A stretch of DNA of 22,413 nucleotides from JBEKVE01 sp049514335 (lineage in GTDB: Bacteria; Actinomycetota; Acidimicrobiia; Acidimicrobiales; UBA8190): the NCBI GenBank assembly GCA_049514335.1, contig JBEKVE010000072.1, forward strand, positions 1 to 22,413. Reading direction: 5' to 3'. Positions 1 through 6,750 of the stretch are shown here, piece by piece. The position numbers and the translations under genes were made by a program. Each line of letters begins with the position of its first letter. Position 1 is the stretch's first letter. The notes below the pieces were generated by a model. That model saw only the letters and a program-made list of their open reading frames with translations, was not told the DNA's origin and ran no database searches.

Positions 1-888
1 CGCGTGGGCGGGGCTGCCGCTGTTCTCGTCGAGGCCGGGGACGAGGACGACCTCGTGGCCGTGCACCGCGCCCTGCGGCGGGCCGAGGCACCGGTGCCGG
101 TCCTCGTGGTGGGGCAGGGGTCGAACCTCCTCGTGGCCGACGCCGGGTTCGCGGGGTTGGTGGTGTGCCTCGGGCCGGGGTTCGACTGGAACGAGGTGAC
201 GGGCACCGTGGTGCGCGCCGGGGGCGGCGCCAAGCTCCCCGTGGTGGCGCGCTCGAGCGCCCGGGCCGGCCTCCACGGGCTCGAGTGGGCCGTGGGCGTC
301 CCCGGCTCGGTGGGCGGTGCCGTGCGCATGAACGCCGGCGGCCACGGCTCGGACACCGCAACCGTGCTGGCGCAGGTGCGCCTCTTCGACCTGTCCACGG
401 GCACGGCGCGTACCACCGGACCGCAGCCGCTCGCCCTCGGCTACCGCCACTCGTCGCTCGGGCCCGCCGACGTGGTGGTGTGGGCCGAGTTCTCCCTCAC
501 CCCGACAGATGCACCCCGGGCGGAGGAGGCGGTGGCCGACATCGTCCGCTGGCGCCGCCAGCACCAGCCCGGAGGTTCCAACGCCGGGTCGGTGTTCACC
601 AACCCCGACGGCGACTCGGCCGGTCGGCTGGTGGAGGCGGCCGGGCTCAAGGGCGAGCGTCTCGGGACGGCCGTCGTCTCCACCAAGCACGCCAACTTCA
701 TCCAGGCCGATCCGGGTGGCGCAGCCGACGACGTGCGCCGCCTCATCGAGCACGTCACGGCGGTGGTGGCCGAGCGCACCGGGGTGGTCCTCCAACCCGA
801 GCTCCGCATGGTGGGGTTCGAGCCGGGACCGACGGTCCTGGCCACCGACGGGGGAGACCCTCGACCCTCGACCTCGAGTGGAGGTTGA
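1..888 (+). CDS. murB: UDP-N-acetylmuramate dehydrogenase MurB (5' partial)
   Basis: MurB reduces UDP-GlcNAc-enolpyruvate to UDP-MurNAc with NADPH and FAD in the cytoplasm, the second committed step of peptidoglycan precursor synthesis. The reading frame is already open at base 1, where it reads RVGG, the usual MurB beginning, so the true start lies just outside the window and the GTG at 4 is internal. Counting from that GTG, I see the FAD-site motif GQGSNLLVADAGF (37-49), GVPGSVGGAVRMNAGG (98-113), YRHSSL, the catalytic serine motif NAGSVFTNP (Ser196) and the C-terminal LQPE (Glu266) that protonates the substrate. All key residues seem present. The last ten residues or so (Pro/Ser/Thr/Gly) lie on an inverted repeat that covers the stop codon. 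ftsQ follows after 34 bases, as in actinobacterial dcw clusters. Confidence 0.95.
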   Translation, partial: RVGGAAAVLVEAGDEDDLVAVHRALRRAEAPVPVLVVGQGSNLLVADAGFAGLVVCLGPGFDWNEVTGTVVRAGGGAKLPVVARSSARAGLHGLEWAVGVPGSVGGAVRMNAGGHGSDTATVLAQVRLFDLSTGTARTTGPQPLALGYRHSSLGPADVVVWAEFSLTPTDAPRAEEAVADIVRWRRQHQPGGSNAGSVFTNPDGDSAGRLVEAAGLKGERLGTAVVSTKHANFIQADPGGAADDVRRLIEHVTAVVAERTGVVLQPELRMVGFEPGPTVLATDGGDPRPSTSSGG

Positions 889-893
889 GGGTC
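863..893. repeat. Inverted repeat across the murB stop codon
   Basis: GACCCTCGACCTC (863-875) and GAGGTTGAGGGTC (881-893) pair over 13 positions with one G-T wobble around a GAGTG loop. There is no T-run, so a classical intrinsic terminator is unlikely. The arms contain CCTCRACC-type half-sites reminiscent of MerR-family operators. It could be an operator, an mRNA hairpin tuning ftsQ, or a weak terminator. Confidence 0.55.
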
Positions 894-922
894 ATGGTGG
901 CGTCGACAGGGGAGGGGTGGAC

Positions 923-2008
923 ATGACCGTGACGGGGACGGGCCAGGGCACCGGTGGCGCCGGGGTCACCGACGGGGACCGACCGGTCGAGGAGCACGAG
1001 CCGGAGGAGTACGGGCCCGAGCAATACGCCTCGGACGAGGAGTACGGGACCTTCCAGCCCGTCGATCTCGAGCCGGTCGAGGAGTGCGTGTCGGCTGACG
1101 GAGTCAGCGCCGTCGAGGGAGACAGCGCCGTCGAGAGGGACAGCGCCGTCGAGGGTGACGGCCCCGCCTCGGTGACGATGCCCGCAGCCGGGGACGGCGT
1201 CGTACCGACGGTTGCGGGGGCACCGGGGGCGGTCCATCCCCGGGTGTGGCAGCGGCGCGTGACGGTCCTGCGCGATCAGGGGCGGCGTCGCCTGCGGTGG
1301 GTGGTGGCGGCCGTAGCGGTGCTGCTGGCGCTGGTGGTGGCGCTGCTCGCACTGCACACCCCGCTCGTGGCCGTACGCCACACCACGGTGGTGGGCGCCA
1401 GCCACACCGGGACGGCGGCGGTGCTCGAGGCGGCCGGGCTGACCGGGAACCCGCCCCTCATCGACGTGAACCCCACCGCCGCGGCCACCAGGGTGGAGGC
1501 GCTGCCCTGGGTGGCGCACGCCGTGGTGGCCCGGCACTGGCCCGACGCCGTCACCGTCACCGTCACCGAACGGGTGCCGCTCGGTGCGCTCGCCCGTCCC
1601 GGCGGGGGAGTGGCGCTCGTGGACCGGACCGGGCGGGTGCTCGCCTGGGAGGCCGACGCCCCCGGCCTCGTCCTGTCGCTGCCGGTCCCTCCCGGTCGCC
1701 CTGGGTCGGTGCTGCCGCGCGTCGACCGGCCCGCGCTGGCGGTGGGGGTGGCCCTCACCGGTCCCCTGGCCGGACGGGTCAGCGACGTCGGGGTGGCGGC
1801 CGACGGCTCGGTGACCCTCGATCTGGGCCGGGGTCTCACCGCCCTGCTGGGGCCGCCGAACGACATCCCGGCCAAGCTGGCGGCGTTGGCCAGCGTGCTC
1901 GACGAGGCCCATCCCCGGGGGCCGGCGCAGATCGACCTGACCATTCCCGACCAGCCCACCGTGGGCCCGCCGCCGGTGGCACCGACGGCGGGGGCGAAGG
2001 GCCGATGA
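923..2008 (+). CDS. ftsQ: Cell division protein FtsQ/DivIB
   Basis: FtsQ is a bitopic divisome protein linking early and late division proteins at the septum. I start it at ATG 923 because GGAGG (911-915) lies 7 bases upstream; the open frame extends further back only as a shadow over murB. The 361-residue product has an unusually long acidic cytoplasmic region (1-125) rich in Glu, Tyr and Pro, with a threefold six-residue repeat at 61-78. One transmembrane helix follows (about 126-148, WVVAAVAVLLALVVALLAL), then a POTRA domain (about 150-220, ending in TVTVTERVPLGAL) and the FtsQ beta domain, with a Pro-rich tail. This topology is diagnostic although sequence identity in the family is low. 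It lies between murB and ftsZ, as expected, and no ftsA is present. Confidence 0.9.
   Translation: MTVTGTGQGTGGAGVTDGDRPVEEHEPEEYGPEQYASDEEYGTFQPVDLEPVEECVSADGVSAVEGDSAVERDSAVEGDGPASVTMPAAGDGVVPTVAGAPGAVHPRVWQRRVTVLRDQGRRRLRWVVAAVAVLLALVVALLALHTPLVAVRHTTVVGASHTGTAAVLEAAGLTGNPPLIDVNPTAAATRVEALPWVAHAVVARHWPDAVTVTVTERVPLGALARPGGGVALVDRTGRVLAWEADAPGLVLSLPVPPGRPGSVLPRVDRPALAVGVALTGPLAGRVSDVGVAADGSVTLDLGRGLTALLGPPNDIPAKLAALASVLDEAHPRGPAQIDLTIPDQPTVGPPPVAPTAGAKGR
1103..1156 (+). repeat. 18-bp tandem repeat x3 inside ftsQ
   Basis: Three consecutive 18-base units (1103-1120, 1121-1138, 1139-1156) share the core CAGCGCCGTCGAG and encode VSAVEG, DSAVER and DSAVEG in the cytoplasmic tail of FtsQ. The units differ by only a few bases, so the copy number probably changes by slippage. 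The frame is kept because the unit is a multiple of three. Confidence 0.9.
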
Positions 2009-2044
2009 CCTGGAGTTCGCCACCGTGCGCGGCGTTCGCCCTGC

Positions 2045-2083
2045 TTGACCGGTTCACGGTGACCGCCGTATCGTGAGGTCACC
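2045..2083 (+). promoter_or_regulatory. Candidate ftsZ promoter with flanking inverted repeat
   Basis: In the 225-base gap between ftsQ and ftsZ, TTGACC (2045-2050) and TATCGT (2069-2074) are separated by 18 bases, a good match to a housekeeping sigma promoter. A perfect inverted repeat, GGTGACC (2058-2064) and GGTCACC (2077-2083), brackets the -10 and would suit a repressor or activator site. The leader to the ftsZ ATG would be about 150 bases. A second short pair, GTGGTCG (2128-2134) and CGACCAC (2172-2178), lies in that leader. All assignments are by inspection. Confidence 0.5.
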
Positions 2084-2233
2084 TCGGCAGACCCCGCTAC
2101 GCATCCCAGGTGTACCCGTTTGAAGCTGTGGTCGAGGGTGAGGTCAATTGGTGTTCGGTGCCGGTGCAGCCCGACCACCTAGCGGGGGGTTCCACGGTGA
2201 GGCCCGAGGTCCGGGTCGTGGCGAGGAGGGTTG

Positions 2234-3343
2234 ATGACCGGTCCGGCACAGGGCAGCTACTTCGCTGTCATCAAGGTGGTCGGCGTGGGTGGCGGCGGCG
2301 TCAACGCGGTGAACCGCATGATCGAGGCCGGTCTCAAGGGTGTCGAGTTCATCGCCATGAACACCGACTCGCAGGCGCTGCTCATGAGCGACGCCGATCT
2401 GAAGCTGGACATCGGCCGCCAGCTCACGCGTGGCCTCGGTGCGGGGAGCGACCCCGAGATCGGTCGCCAGGCCGCCGAGGAGCACCGGGGAGAGATCGAA
2501 GAGGCGCTCAAAGGCGCCGACATGGTGTTCATCACGGCGGGCAAGGGCGGCGGGACCGGCACGGGCGCCGCCCCCGTGGTGGCCGACATCGCCCGGTCGG
2601 TCGGGGCGCTCACCATCGGCGTGGTGACCCGGCCCTTCACCTTCGAGGGACGGCGGCGCTCGGTGCAGGCCGAAGGTGGCATCCAGAACCTGAAGGAGAA
2701 GGTGGACGCCATCATCATCATCCCCAACGACCGGCTCCTGACCGTGTCGACGGAGAAGACCTCGATGGTGAGCGCCTTCAAGATGGCCGACGAGGTGCTG
2801 CTCCAGGGGGTGCAGGGCATCACCGACCTCATCACCGTGCCGGGGCAGATCAACACCGACTTCGCCGACGTGCGCATGGTGCTGGCCAACGCCGGCACCG
2901 CCATCATGGGCATCGGCGTGGCCTCGGGCGAGGGCAGGGCCGTGAACGCGGCGCGGGCCGCCATCACGAGCCCGCTCCTGGAGGCGTCCATCGAGGGCGC
3001 CCGGGGCATCCTCGTGAACATCGCCGGCGGGCCCGACCTGGGCCTGTTCGAGGTGAACGAGGCCATGGAGATCATCCACGGCGTGGCCCACCCCGACGCC
3101 AACATCATCTTCGGCAACGTCATCGACGACGCGAGCGAAGACCAGGTGCGGGTGACGGTCATCGCCGCAGGATTCGAGCGGTGGGAGGAGGGCGGTCCGC
3201 GCGAGCACCGCCCCGGCGACCCCGGGCCCCGCAGCCAGGTGCTCGGGCTGGACGCCGTCCACGAAGACATCTTCGCCACCCCGGCCGACGACGATCTCGA
3301 CCTCGGTGACGACGAGTTCGACGTCCCCTCCTTCCTCCGCTAG
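2234..3343 (+). CDS. ftsZ: Cell division GTPase FtsZ
   Basis: FtsZ is the tubulin-like GTPase that forms the cytokinetic ring. ATG 2234 is preferred over the adjacent TTG 2231 because AGGAGG (2224-2229) gives a 4-base spacing to the ATG and only 1 base to the TTG. The 369-residue protein shows the nucleotide-binding glycine loop GVGGGGVNAVNRM (17-29), the tubulin signature GGGTGTG (105-111), the PNDRLL segment and the T7 synergy loop NTDFADV (207-213) with catalytic Asp209 and Asp212. Thr208 replaces the usual Leu. The C-terminal linker is short (about 318-358), ending in the conserved peptide EFDVPSFLR that binds partners such as SepF. Its stop lies inside the start of pgeF, so the two are likely co-translated. 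Division genes on both sides support the assignment. Confidence 0.99.
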   Translation: MTGPAQGSYFAVIKVVGVGGGGVNAVNRMIEAGLKGVEFIAMNTDSQALLMSDADLKLDIGRQLTRGLGAGSDPEIGRQAAEEHRGEIEEALKGADMVFITAGKGGGTGTGAAPVVADIARSVGALTIGVVTRPFTFEGRRRSVQAEGGIQNLKEKVDAIIIIPNDRLLTVSTEKTSMVSAFKMADEVLLQGVQGITDLITVPGQINTDFADVRMVLANAGTAIMGIGVASGEGRAVNAARAAITSPLLEASIEGARGILVNIAGGPDLGLFEVNEAMEIIHGVAHPDANIIFGNVIDDASEDQVRVTVIAAGFERWEEGGPREHRPGDPGPRSQVLGLDAVHEDIFATPADDDLDLGDDEFDVPSFLR

Positions 3344-4055
3344 CACCGTCGCCCACCGGCTGACCGGGACCCCCGTCCTGGCGGCGTGGACGACGCGCGC
3401 TGACGGCGACATGCGCGCCCTGCACGGCCGCGCCCCGGGCGACCGGGGAGGGCCGGCGTCGGCGGTGGTGGGGGACCGGCCCGTGCGCTTCATCCGGCAG
3501 GTGCACGGGGCGGCCGTGGTGGTGCTCGGGACGTGGGCTCCCGACGGGGCCCGTTCCTGGACGCCGGGCGCCGAAGGATCGGCGCCCGAGGGCGACGCCC
3601 TCCTCGACGGCGGTCGGCTCGAGGCGGTGGCCGTGCTGGTGGCCGACTGCGCCCCGGTGGCGTTGGGATCGCCCGAGGGCGTGCACGGCGCGGTCCACGT
3701 CGGGTGGCGGGGGCTCGCCGCCGGGGTGGTGCGAGCCGCCGTCGGGACCATGCGGGACCTGGGGGCGAGCACCGTGGTGGCCGGGGTCGGACCGTGCATC
3801 GGCCCGTGCTGCTACGAGTTCTCCCCCCGCGACCTCGACCCGCTGCGCGCCGCCTTCGGTCCGACCGTGGTGGCCCGCAGTGCCACGGGCGCGCCCTCCC
3901 TCGACCTGCGCGCCGGCGTGGCCGTGGCCCTCGAGCGTGCCGGAGCACCGGTGATGGTGGCGCACGACGCGTGCACGGCGTGCGCGCCGGGCTACTTCTC
4001 GCACCGCGCCCGCGCCGACACGGCGCGCCAGGCCGTGCTCGTGTGGCGGGACTGA
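3306..4055 (+). CDS. pgeF: Laccase-domain protein PgeF/YfiH (peptidoglycan editing factor)
   Basis: This family (DUF152, multicopper polyphenol oxidase/laccase-like) includes E. coli PgeF, which keeps non-canonical UDP-MurNAc-L-Ser precursors out of peptidoglycan; some members act on purine nucleosides. The 249-residue product has QVHG (His67), VADCAPV (Cys115) and GAVHVGWRGL (His131), the three metal/active-site residues, then GVGPCIGPCCYEF and a C-terminal CTACAPGYFSHR motif. The only usable start is GTG 3306, which overlaps the ftsZ 3' end by 38 bases. Later starts would remove the conserved VLAAWTTR strand. No clear ribosome-binding site is visible, so translation is probably coupled to ftsZ. 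Whether this copy edits peptidoglycan or acts on nucleosides cannot be told from sequence. Confidence 0.93.
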   Translation: MTTSSTSPPSSASTVAHRLTGTPVLAAWTTRADGDMRALHGRAPGDRGGPASAVVGDRPVRFIRQVHGAAVVVLGTWAPDGARSWTPGAEGSAPEGDALLDGGRLEAVAVLVADCAPVALGSPEGVHGAVHVGWRGLAAGVVRAAVGTMRDLGASTVVAGVGPCIGPCCYEFSPRDLDPLRAAFGPTVVARSATGAPSLDLRAGVAVALERAGAPVMVAHDACTACAPGYFSHRARADTARQAVLVWRD

Positions 4056-4060
4056 GGGAC

Positions 4061-4768
4061 ATGGACGCCACCTCGTCCCCGCCCCCGGCCCCACCGGCGG
4101 CGGTGGTGGCCGAACGCGCCGAGGCCATCCGGCGCCGGATCGCCGAAGCAGGGCGCGACCCGGCGGAGGTGCGGGTGGTGGCGGTGACCAAGGGGTTCGG
4201 CATCGACGCCGTGCGCGCCGCGCTCGGTGCCGGGCTCGAGCACATCGGCGAGAACTACGCGGCCGAGCTCGTGGCCAAGGCGGACGCGCTGGCCGGCGGT
4301 GACGAGGCCGGCGCCCCCGTCCGGGCCGCCTGGCACTACCTCGGCGCCGTGCAGCGCCGGCGGGTGCGCGACCTCGCCCCCGTGGTGGCGTGGTGGGAGA
4401 CGGTGAGCCGGGCGGTCGAGGGGGAGGCCATCGCCGGCCGTGCCCCGGGGGCCACCGTGCTCGTGGAGGTGGAGACCACCGGCGCCGTGGGGCGCAACGG
4501 GGCACCGCCCGCGGCGGTGCCCGCCCTCGTGGAGCGACTGCGGGACCTGGGCCTCGACGTGCGGGGGCTCATGACGGTGGGTCCGGCCGGCGATGCCGAG
4601 GCCGCCCGGGCCGCCTTCCGCACCACGGCGCGCCTGGCGGCCAAGCTGGGGCTGGCCGAGCTGTCGATGGGCATGACCGACGATCTCGAGGTGGCCGTGG
4701 CCGAGGGGAGCACCATGGTGCGGGTGGGGCGCGCGCTGTTCGGCGAGCGCCCGGCCCGGGGCGCCTGA
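4061..4768 (+). CDS. yggS: YggS-family PLP homeostasis protein
   Basis: YggS/PLPBP proteins bind pyridoxal phosphate without known catalysis and buffer cellular vitamin B6; in actinobacteria the gene typically sits between ftsZ/pgeF and sepF. ATG 4061 follows the pgeF stop by 5 bases. The 235-residue alanine-racemase-like barrel shows the PLP lysine in VTKGFG (Lys44), GENYAAEL, WHYLGAVQ, GLMTVGP and the phosphate-binding end SMGMTDDLEVAVAEGSTMVR with VGRALFG. Two usually conserved segments deviate: the normal LQSNK after WHxxG reads AVQRRRV, and the KxG motif of the E..KxG loop reads GRNG. A later GTG near 4104 could also serve as the start and would drop the Pro-rich N-terminus. Confidence 0.95.
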   Translation: MDATSSPPPAPPAAVVAERAEAIRRRIAEAGRDPAEVRVVAVTKGFGIDAVRAALGAGLEHIGENYAAELVAKADALAGGDEAGAPVRAAWHYLGAVQRRRVRDLAPVVAWWETVSRAVEGEAIAGRAPGATVLVEVETTGAVGRNGAPPAAVPALVERLRDLGLDVRGLMTVGPAGDAEAARAAFRTTARLAAKLGLAELSMGMTDDLEVAVAEGSTMVRVGRALFGERPARGA

Positions 4769-4841
4769 CCCCGCCTGGAGGCCGGGTCGCCATCCCCCCG
4801 TGCCTGGGTGGAGGCACTACGATGAGCCGGGGAGGCTGGCA

Positions 4842-5375
4842 ATGGCGTCTGGATTCTTCAAGCGGGCCATGGTGTATCTCGGCCTGGTCGACGACGACTA
4901 CGAAGAGTACGAGGAGTACGAGCCGCGTGGTTCGGGTGCCTCGCGCCTGGGTCAGCGCGCCGTGTTCGGCGGTGACGAGGACGAGGGCGGCTCGGCCGTC
5001 GCCACGAGCACCATCCGCCCACTGCCTCGCGAGGACTCGCCCACGGTGACGCCGACCATCACGCCGCGTAGCGTGGTGCGACCGGTGGTGGCCGAGCCCG
5101 GGGCGCGCGTGCACGTGGTCGCCCCCATGCAGTTCGGCGACGCCCGCCAGATCGCCGACCGGCTCATGTCCAACCAACCGGTGATCGTGAACCTCCAGGT
5201 CGCCGACCGGGAGCTCATGCGCCGCATGATCGACTTCTGCAGCGGCGTGGCCTACGCCCTCAACGGGAAGATGGAGCGCGTCGCCGACAAGGTGTTCCTG
5301 GTGACGCCGTCCAACGTGAAGGTGTCGGCCGAGGAGCGCCAGCGGTTGCAGGAGAACGGGCTCCTGCGGCCCTGA
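4842..5375 (+). CDS. sepF: Cell division protein SepF
   Basis: SepF ties FtsZ filaments to the membrane and replaces FtsA in actinobacteria. ATG 4842 is chosen because GGAGG (4831-4835) lies 6 bases upstream. The 177-residue protein starts with an amphipathic membrane-binding helix (MASGFFKRAMVYLGL). An acidic Asp/Tyr/Glu stretch and a variable linker follow, then the conserved C-terminal FtsZ-binding dimer domain (about 88-165), with PMQFGDARQIADRLMSNQPV, MRRMIDFCSGVAYALNG and VFLVTPSNVKVS. Just upstream, GTGCCT (4800-4805) and AGGCAC (4812-4817) form a small inverted repeat that abuts TACGAT (4818-4823), a possible -10, so sepF may have its own promoter in addition to read-through from yggS. 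Confidence 0.97.
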   Translation: MASGFFKRAMVYLGLVDDDYEEYEEYEPRGSGASRLGQRAVFGGDEDEGGSAVATSTIRPLPREDSPTVTPTITPRSVVRPVVAEPGARVHVVAPMQFGDARQIADRLMSNQPVIVNLQVADRELMRRMIDFCSGVAYALNGKMERVADKVFLVTPSNVKVSAEERQRLQENGLLRP

Positions 5376-5405
5376 GGCCGCCCCCGAGTCCCGCTCCCGT
5401 CGCCC

Positions 5406-5411
5406 TAGCCT
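5406..5411 (+). promoter_or_regulatory. Candidate -10 of a leaderless yggT transcript
   Basis: TAGCCT ends 6 bases before the yggT GTG at 5418. No ribosome-binding site is visible there, so transcription probably starts at or next to the start codon. No -35 hexamer is recognisable. Confidence 0.45.
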
Positions 5412-5417
5412 GTCGCC

Positions 5418-5687
5418 GTGGTCCGTTCGACCGTCGTCATCATCCTGGAGATCTACCTGTGGGGAGTGCTGTTCCCCCGCGCCCTGCTCAGTTGGTTCCC
5501 GGTGTCGCCCGGCTCGGTGCTGGCCAACGTCAACCAGGTCCTGTACCGCCTGACTGAGCCCGTGCTGTCCCCGGTGCGCCGCATCCTGCCCCCCCTGCGG
5601 GCGGGCGGCATGGGCATCGACCTGTCGTTCCTGGTGGTGTTCTTCGGCATCCAGCTCATCGTGATCCCGGTGGTGCTGAAGGTCTGA
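5418..5687 (+). CDS. yggT: YggT family membrane protein
   Basis: This small protein of 89 residues has two hydrophobic segments (about 4-27 and 68-88) around a conserved amphipathic loop with RALLSWFPVSP and RLTEPVLSPVRRILPP, the YggT family signature. The function is not settled; in actinobacteria the gene sits between sepF and divIVA and is suspected to act in septum or polar envelope assembly. GTG 5418 is the only start that keeps the first helix whole. It lies 42 bases after the sepF stop. The start has no Shine-Dalgarno sequence but is preceded by a well-placed -10 hexamer. Confidence 0.9.
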   Translation: MVRSTVVIILEIYLWGVLFPRALLSWFPVSPGSVLANVNQVLYRLTEPVLSPVRRILPPLRAGGMGIDLSFLVVFFGIQLIVIPVVLKV

Positions 5688-5691
5688 GCGC

Positions 5692-5726
5692 AACCACGGG
5701 GTGGTTCCACCCACGGCGTGGCCGTG
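5692..5726 (+). terminator. Overlapping stem-loops between yggT and divIVA
   Basis: Three stems overlap just after the yggT stop. AACCAC-GGG-GTGGTT occupies 5692-5706. GGGTGG/CCACCC occupies 5699-5712 and excludes the first stem. CACGGC-GTG-GCCGTG occupies 5712-5726. No T-run follows. This could be a GC-type terminator before the divIVA promoter or an attenuator-like switch. Confidence 0.4.
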
Positions 5727-5763
5727 CGCCAGGGCGATCCCCGCGGGCCCCCGACCCCGTGGC

Positions 5764-5769
5764 TAGGAT
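5764..5769 (+). promoter_or_regulatory. Candidate -10 of a leaderless divIVA transcript
   Basis: TAGGAT lies 7 bases before ATG 5777, with no Shine-Dalgarno sequence between. This is the spacing expected when the transcript begins with the start codon. No -35 is obvious. Confidence 0.55.
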
Positions 5770-5776
5770 CGGGACC

Positions 5777-6673
5777 ATGGACAGTGGCAAGCCGAGCGCC
5801 CAGGCCTCGAGCCTCGACAGTCTGCGGACGGTCGAATTCCGCCAGACGCTCCGGGGCTATCACATCGACGACGTCGACGAATACCTGGAACGGGTGGCGG
5901 TCGACGCCGAAGCGCTGCAGGAGCAGTTGCGCCAGGCCGGTGAGCGTCTCAAGCAGGCGGCCGAGCGCATCGCCCAGCTCGAGACGATGGTCCAGGAGCT
6001 GCAGAGCCAACCCGTGGCCGCCGTCAGCGCAGCGGGCCCGACGGTGAGCGACGACACGCTGCAGCGCACGCTGGTCATGGCCCAGCGCTTCGTGGACCAG
6101 ACCCACGCCGAGGCCGAGGCACAGGCCCGCATCGTCGTGGCCGACGCCGAGGAGCGGGCCCGCCAGGTGCTGGGCGAAGCCGAGGCCCGGGCCAAGTCCG
6201 TCACCGAGGACACCGAGCGGCACCTGCGCGAGGAGATCTCGCAGCTCGAGACGATGCGCACGCAGCTGACGGGCGAGGTGGAGACCATCGCCCGCCACAT
6301 GGAGAACGAGCGTGCCCGCCTGCGCGGTGCCCTGAGCGACATGCTGTCGTGGGTCGACGAGCACGTGCAGCCGGCCGGGTCACTCCTCGGGCAACGCTCC
6401 ACCGGCCGCGGCACGCCGCGTGGCGACGACAGCGCGCCGCGCCTGCCCGGACCCGAGGCGGGTTCGGGCGCCGGTGACGGCGGCGGGTCCGACACCGGGT
6501 CGGGTCGGCTGTCGATGGAGAGCGCAGGTCGCTCCGCCATGCCGGTGCGGGGCAACGCCGTGACCGGTGGCGCCCTCGCCGTCGGTGCCGACACACCTCC
6601 CGATGTCACCGACCGTCAGGGCGTCATGCCCGTCGAGGGCACGGCGCAGCCCCAGACCATCTCGCCGCGCTGA
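5777..6673 (+). CDS. divIVA: DivIVA/Wag31-family polar growth protein
   Basis: DivIVA proteins bind negatively curved membrane at poles and septa through an N-terminal lipid-binding domain and recruit cell-wall synthesis in actinobacteria. ATG 5777 begins a 298-residue protein with the DivIVA domain at about 18-60 (EFRQTLRGYHIDDVDEYLERV). A long coiled coil (about 60-200) is interrupted by a Val/Ala/Gly/Pro-rich hinge. The last hundred or so residues form a low-complexity Gly/Ser/Asp/Pro tail without heptads. The order sepF-yggT-divIVA is the usual actinobacterial arrangement. The gene closes the plus-strand division cluster and is convergent with ileS 66 bases later. Confidence 0.95.
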   Translation: MDSGKPSAQASSLDSLRTVEFRQTLRGYHIDDVDEYLERVAVDAEALQEQLRQAGERLKQAAERIAQLETMVQELQSQPVAAVSAAGPTVSDDTLQRTLVMAQRFVDQTHAEAEAQARIVVADAEERARQVLGEAEARAKSVTEDTERHLREEISQLETMRTQLTGEVETIARHMENERARLRGALSDMLSWVDEHVQPAGSLLGQRSTGRGTPRGDDSAPRLPGPEAGSGAGDGGGSDTGSGRLSMESAGRSAMPVRGNAVTGGALAVGADTPPDVTDRQGVMPVEGTAQPQTISPR

Positions 6674-6691
6674 CGCCGCCCGCCCCTCCGG

Positions 6692-6750
6692 GGCAGCGCA
6701 CCCTCAGAGGCAGCGCCTTCCTCAGGGACAGCGCCCTCCTCAGGGACAGG
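6692..6750. repeat. Degenerate 17-18-bp tandem repeat at the divIVA/ileS junction
   Basis: CAGCGC recurs at 6694, 6711 and 6729, and CAGGGT at 6747, each copy followed or preceded by a CCTCAG-like segment, giving about three and a half imperfect units. The last unit encodes the C-terminus and stop of ileS on the minus strand. A small hairpin GCCCC-TCC-GGGGC (6682-6694) precedes it. The array fills most of the gap between the two convergent genes. Confidence 0.65.

Noticed and set aside
2144..3799. Long minus-strand ORF opposite ftsZ and pgeF
   Set aside because: It lies opposite conserved genes, with shadow-type composition and no recognisable motifs.
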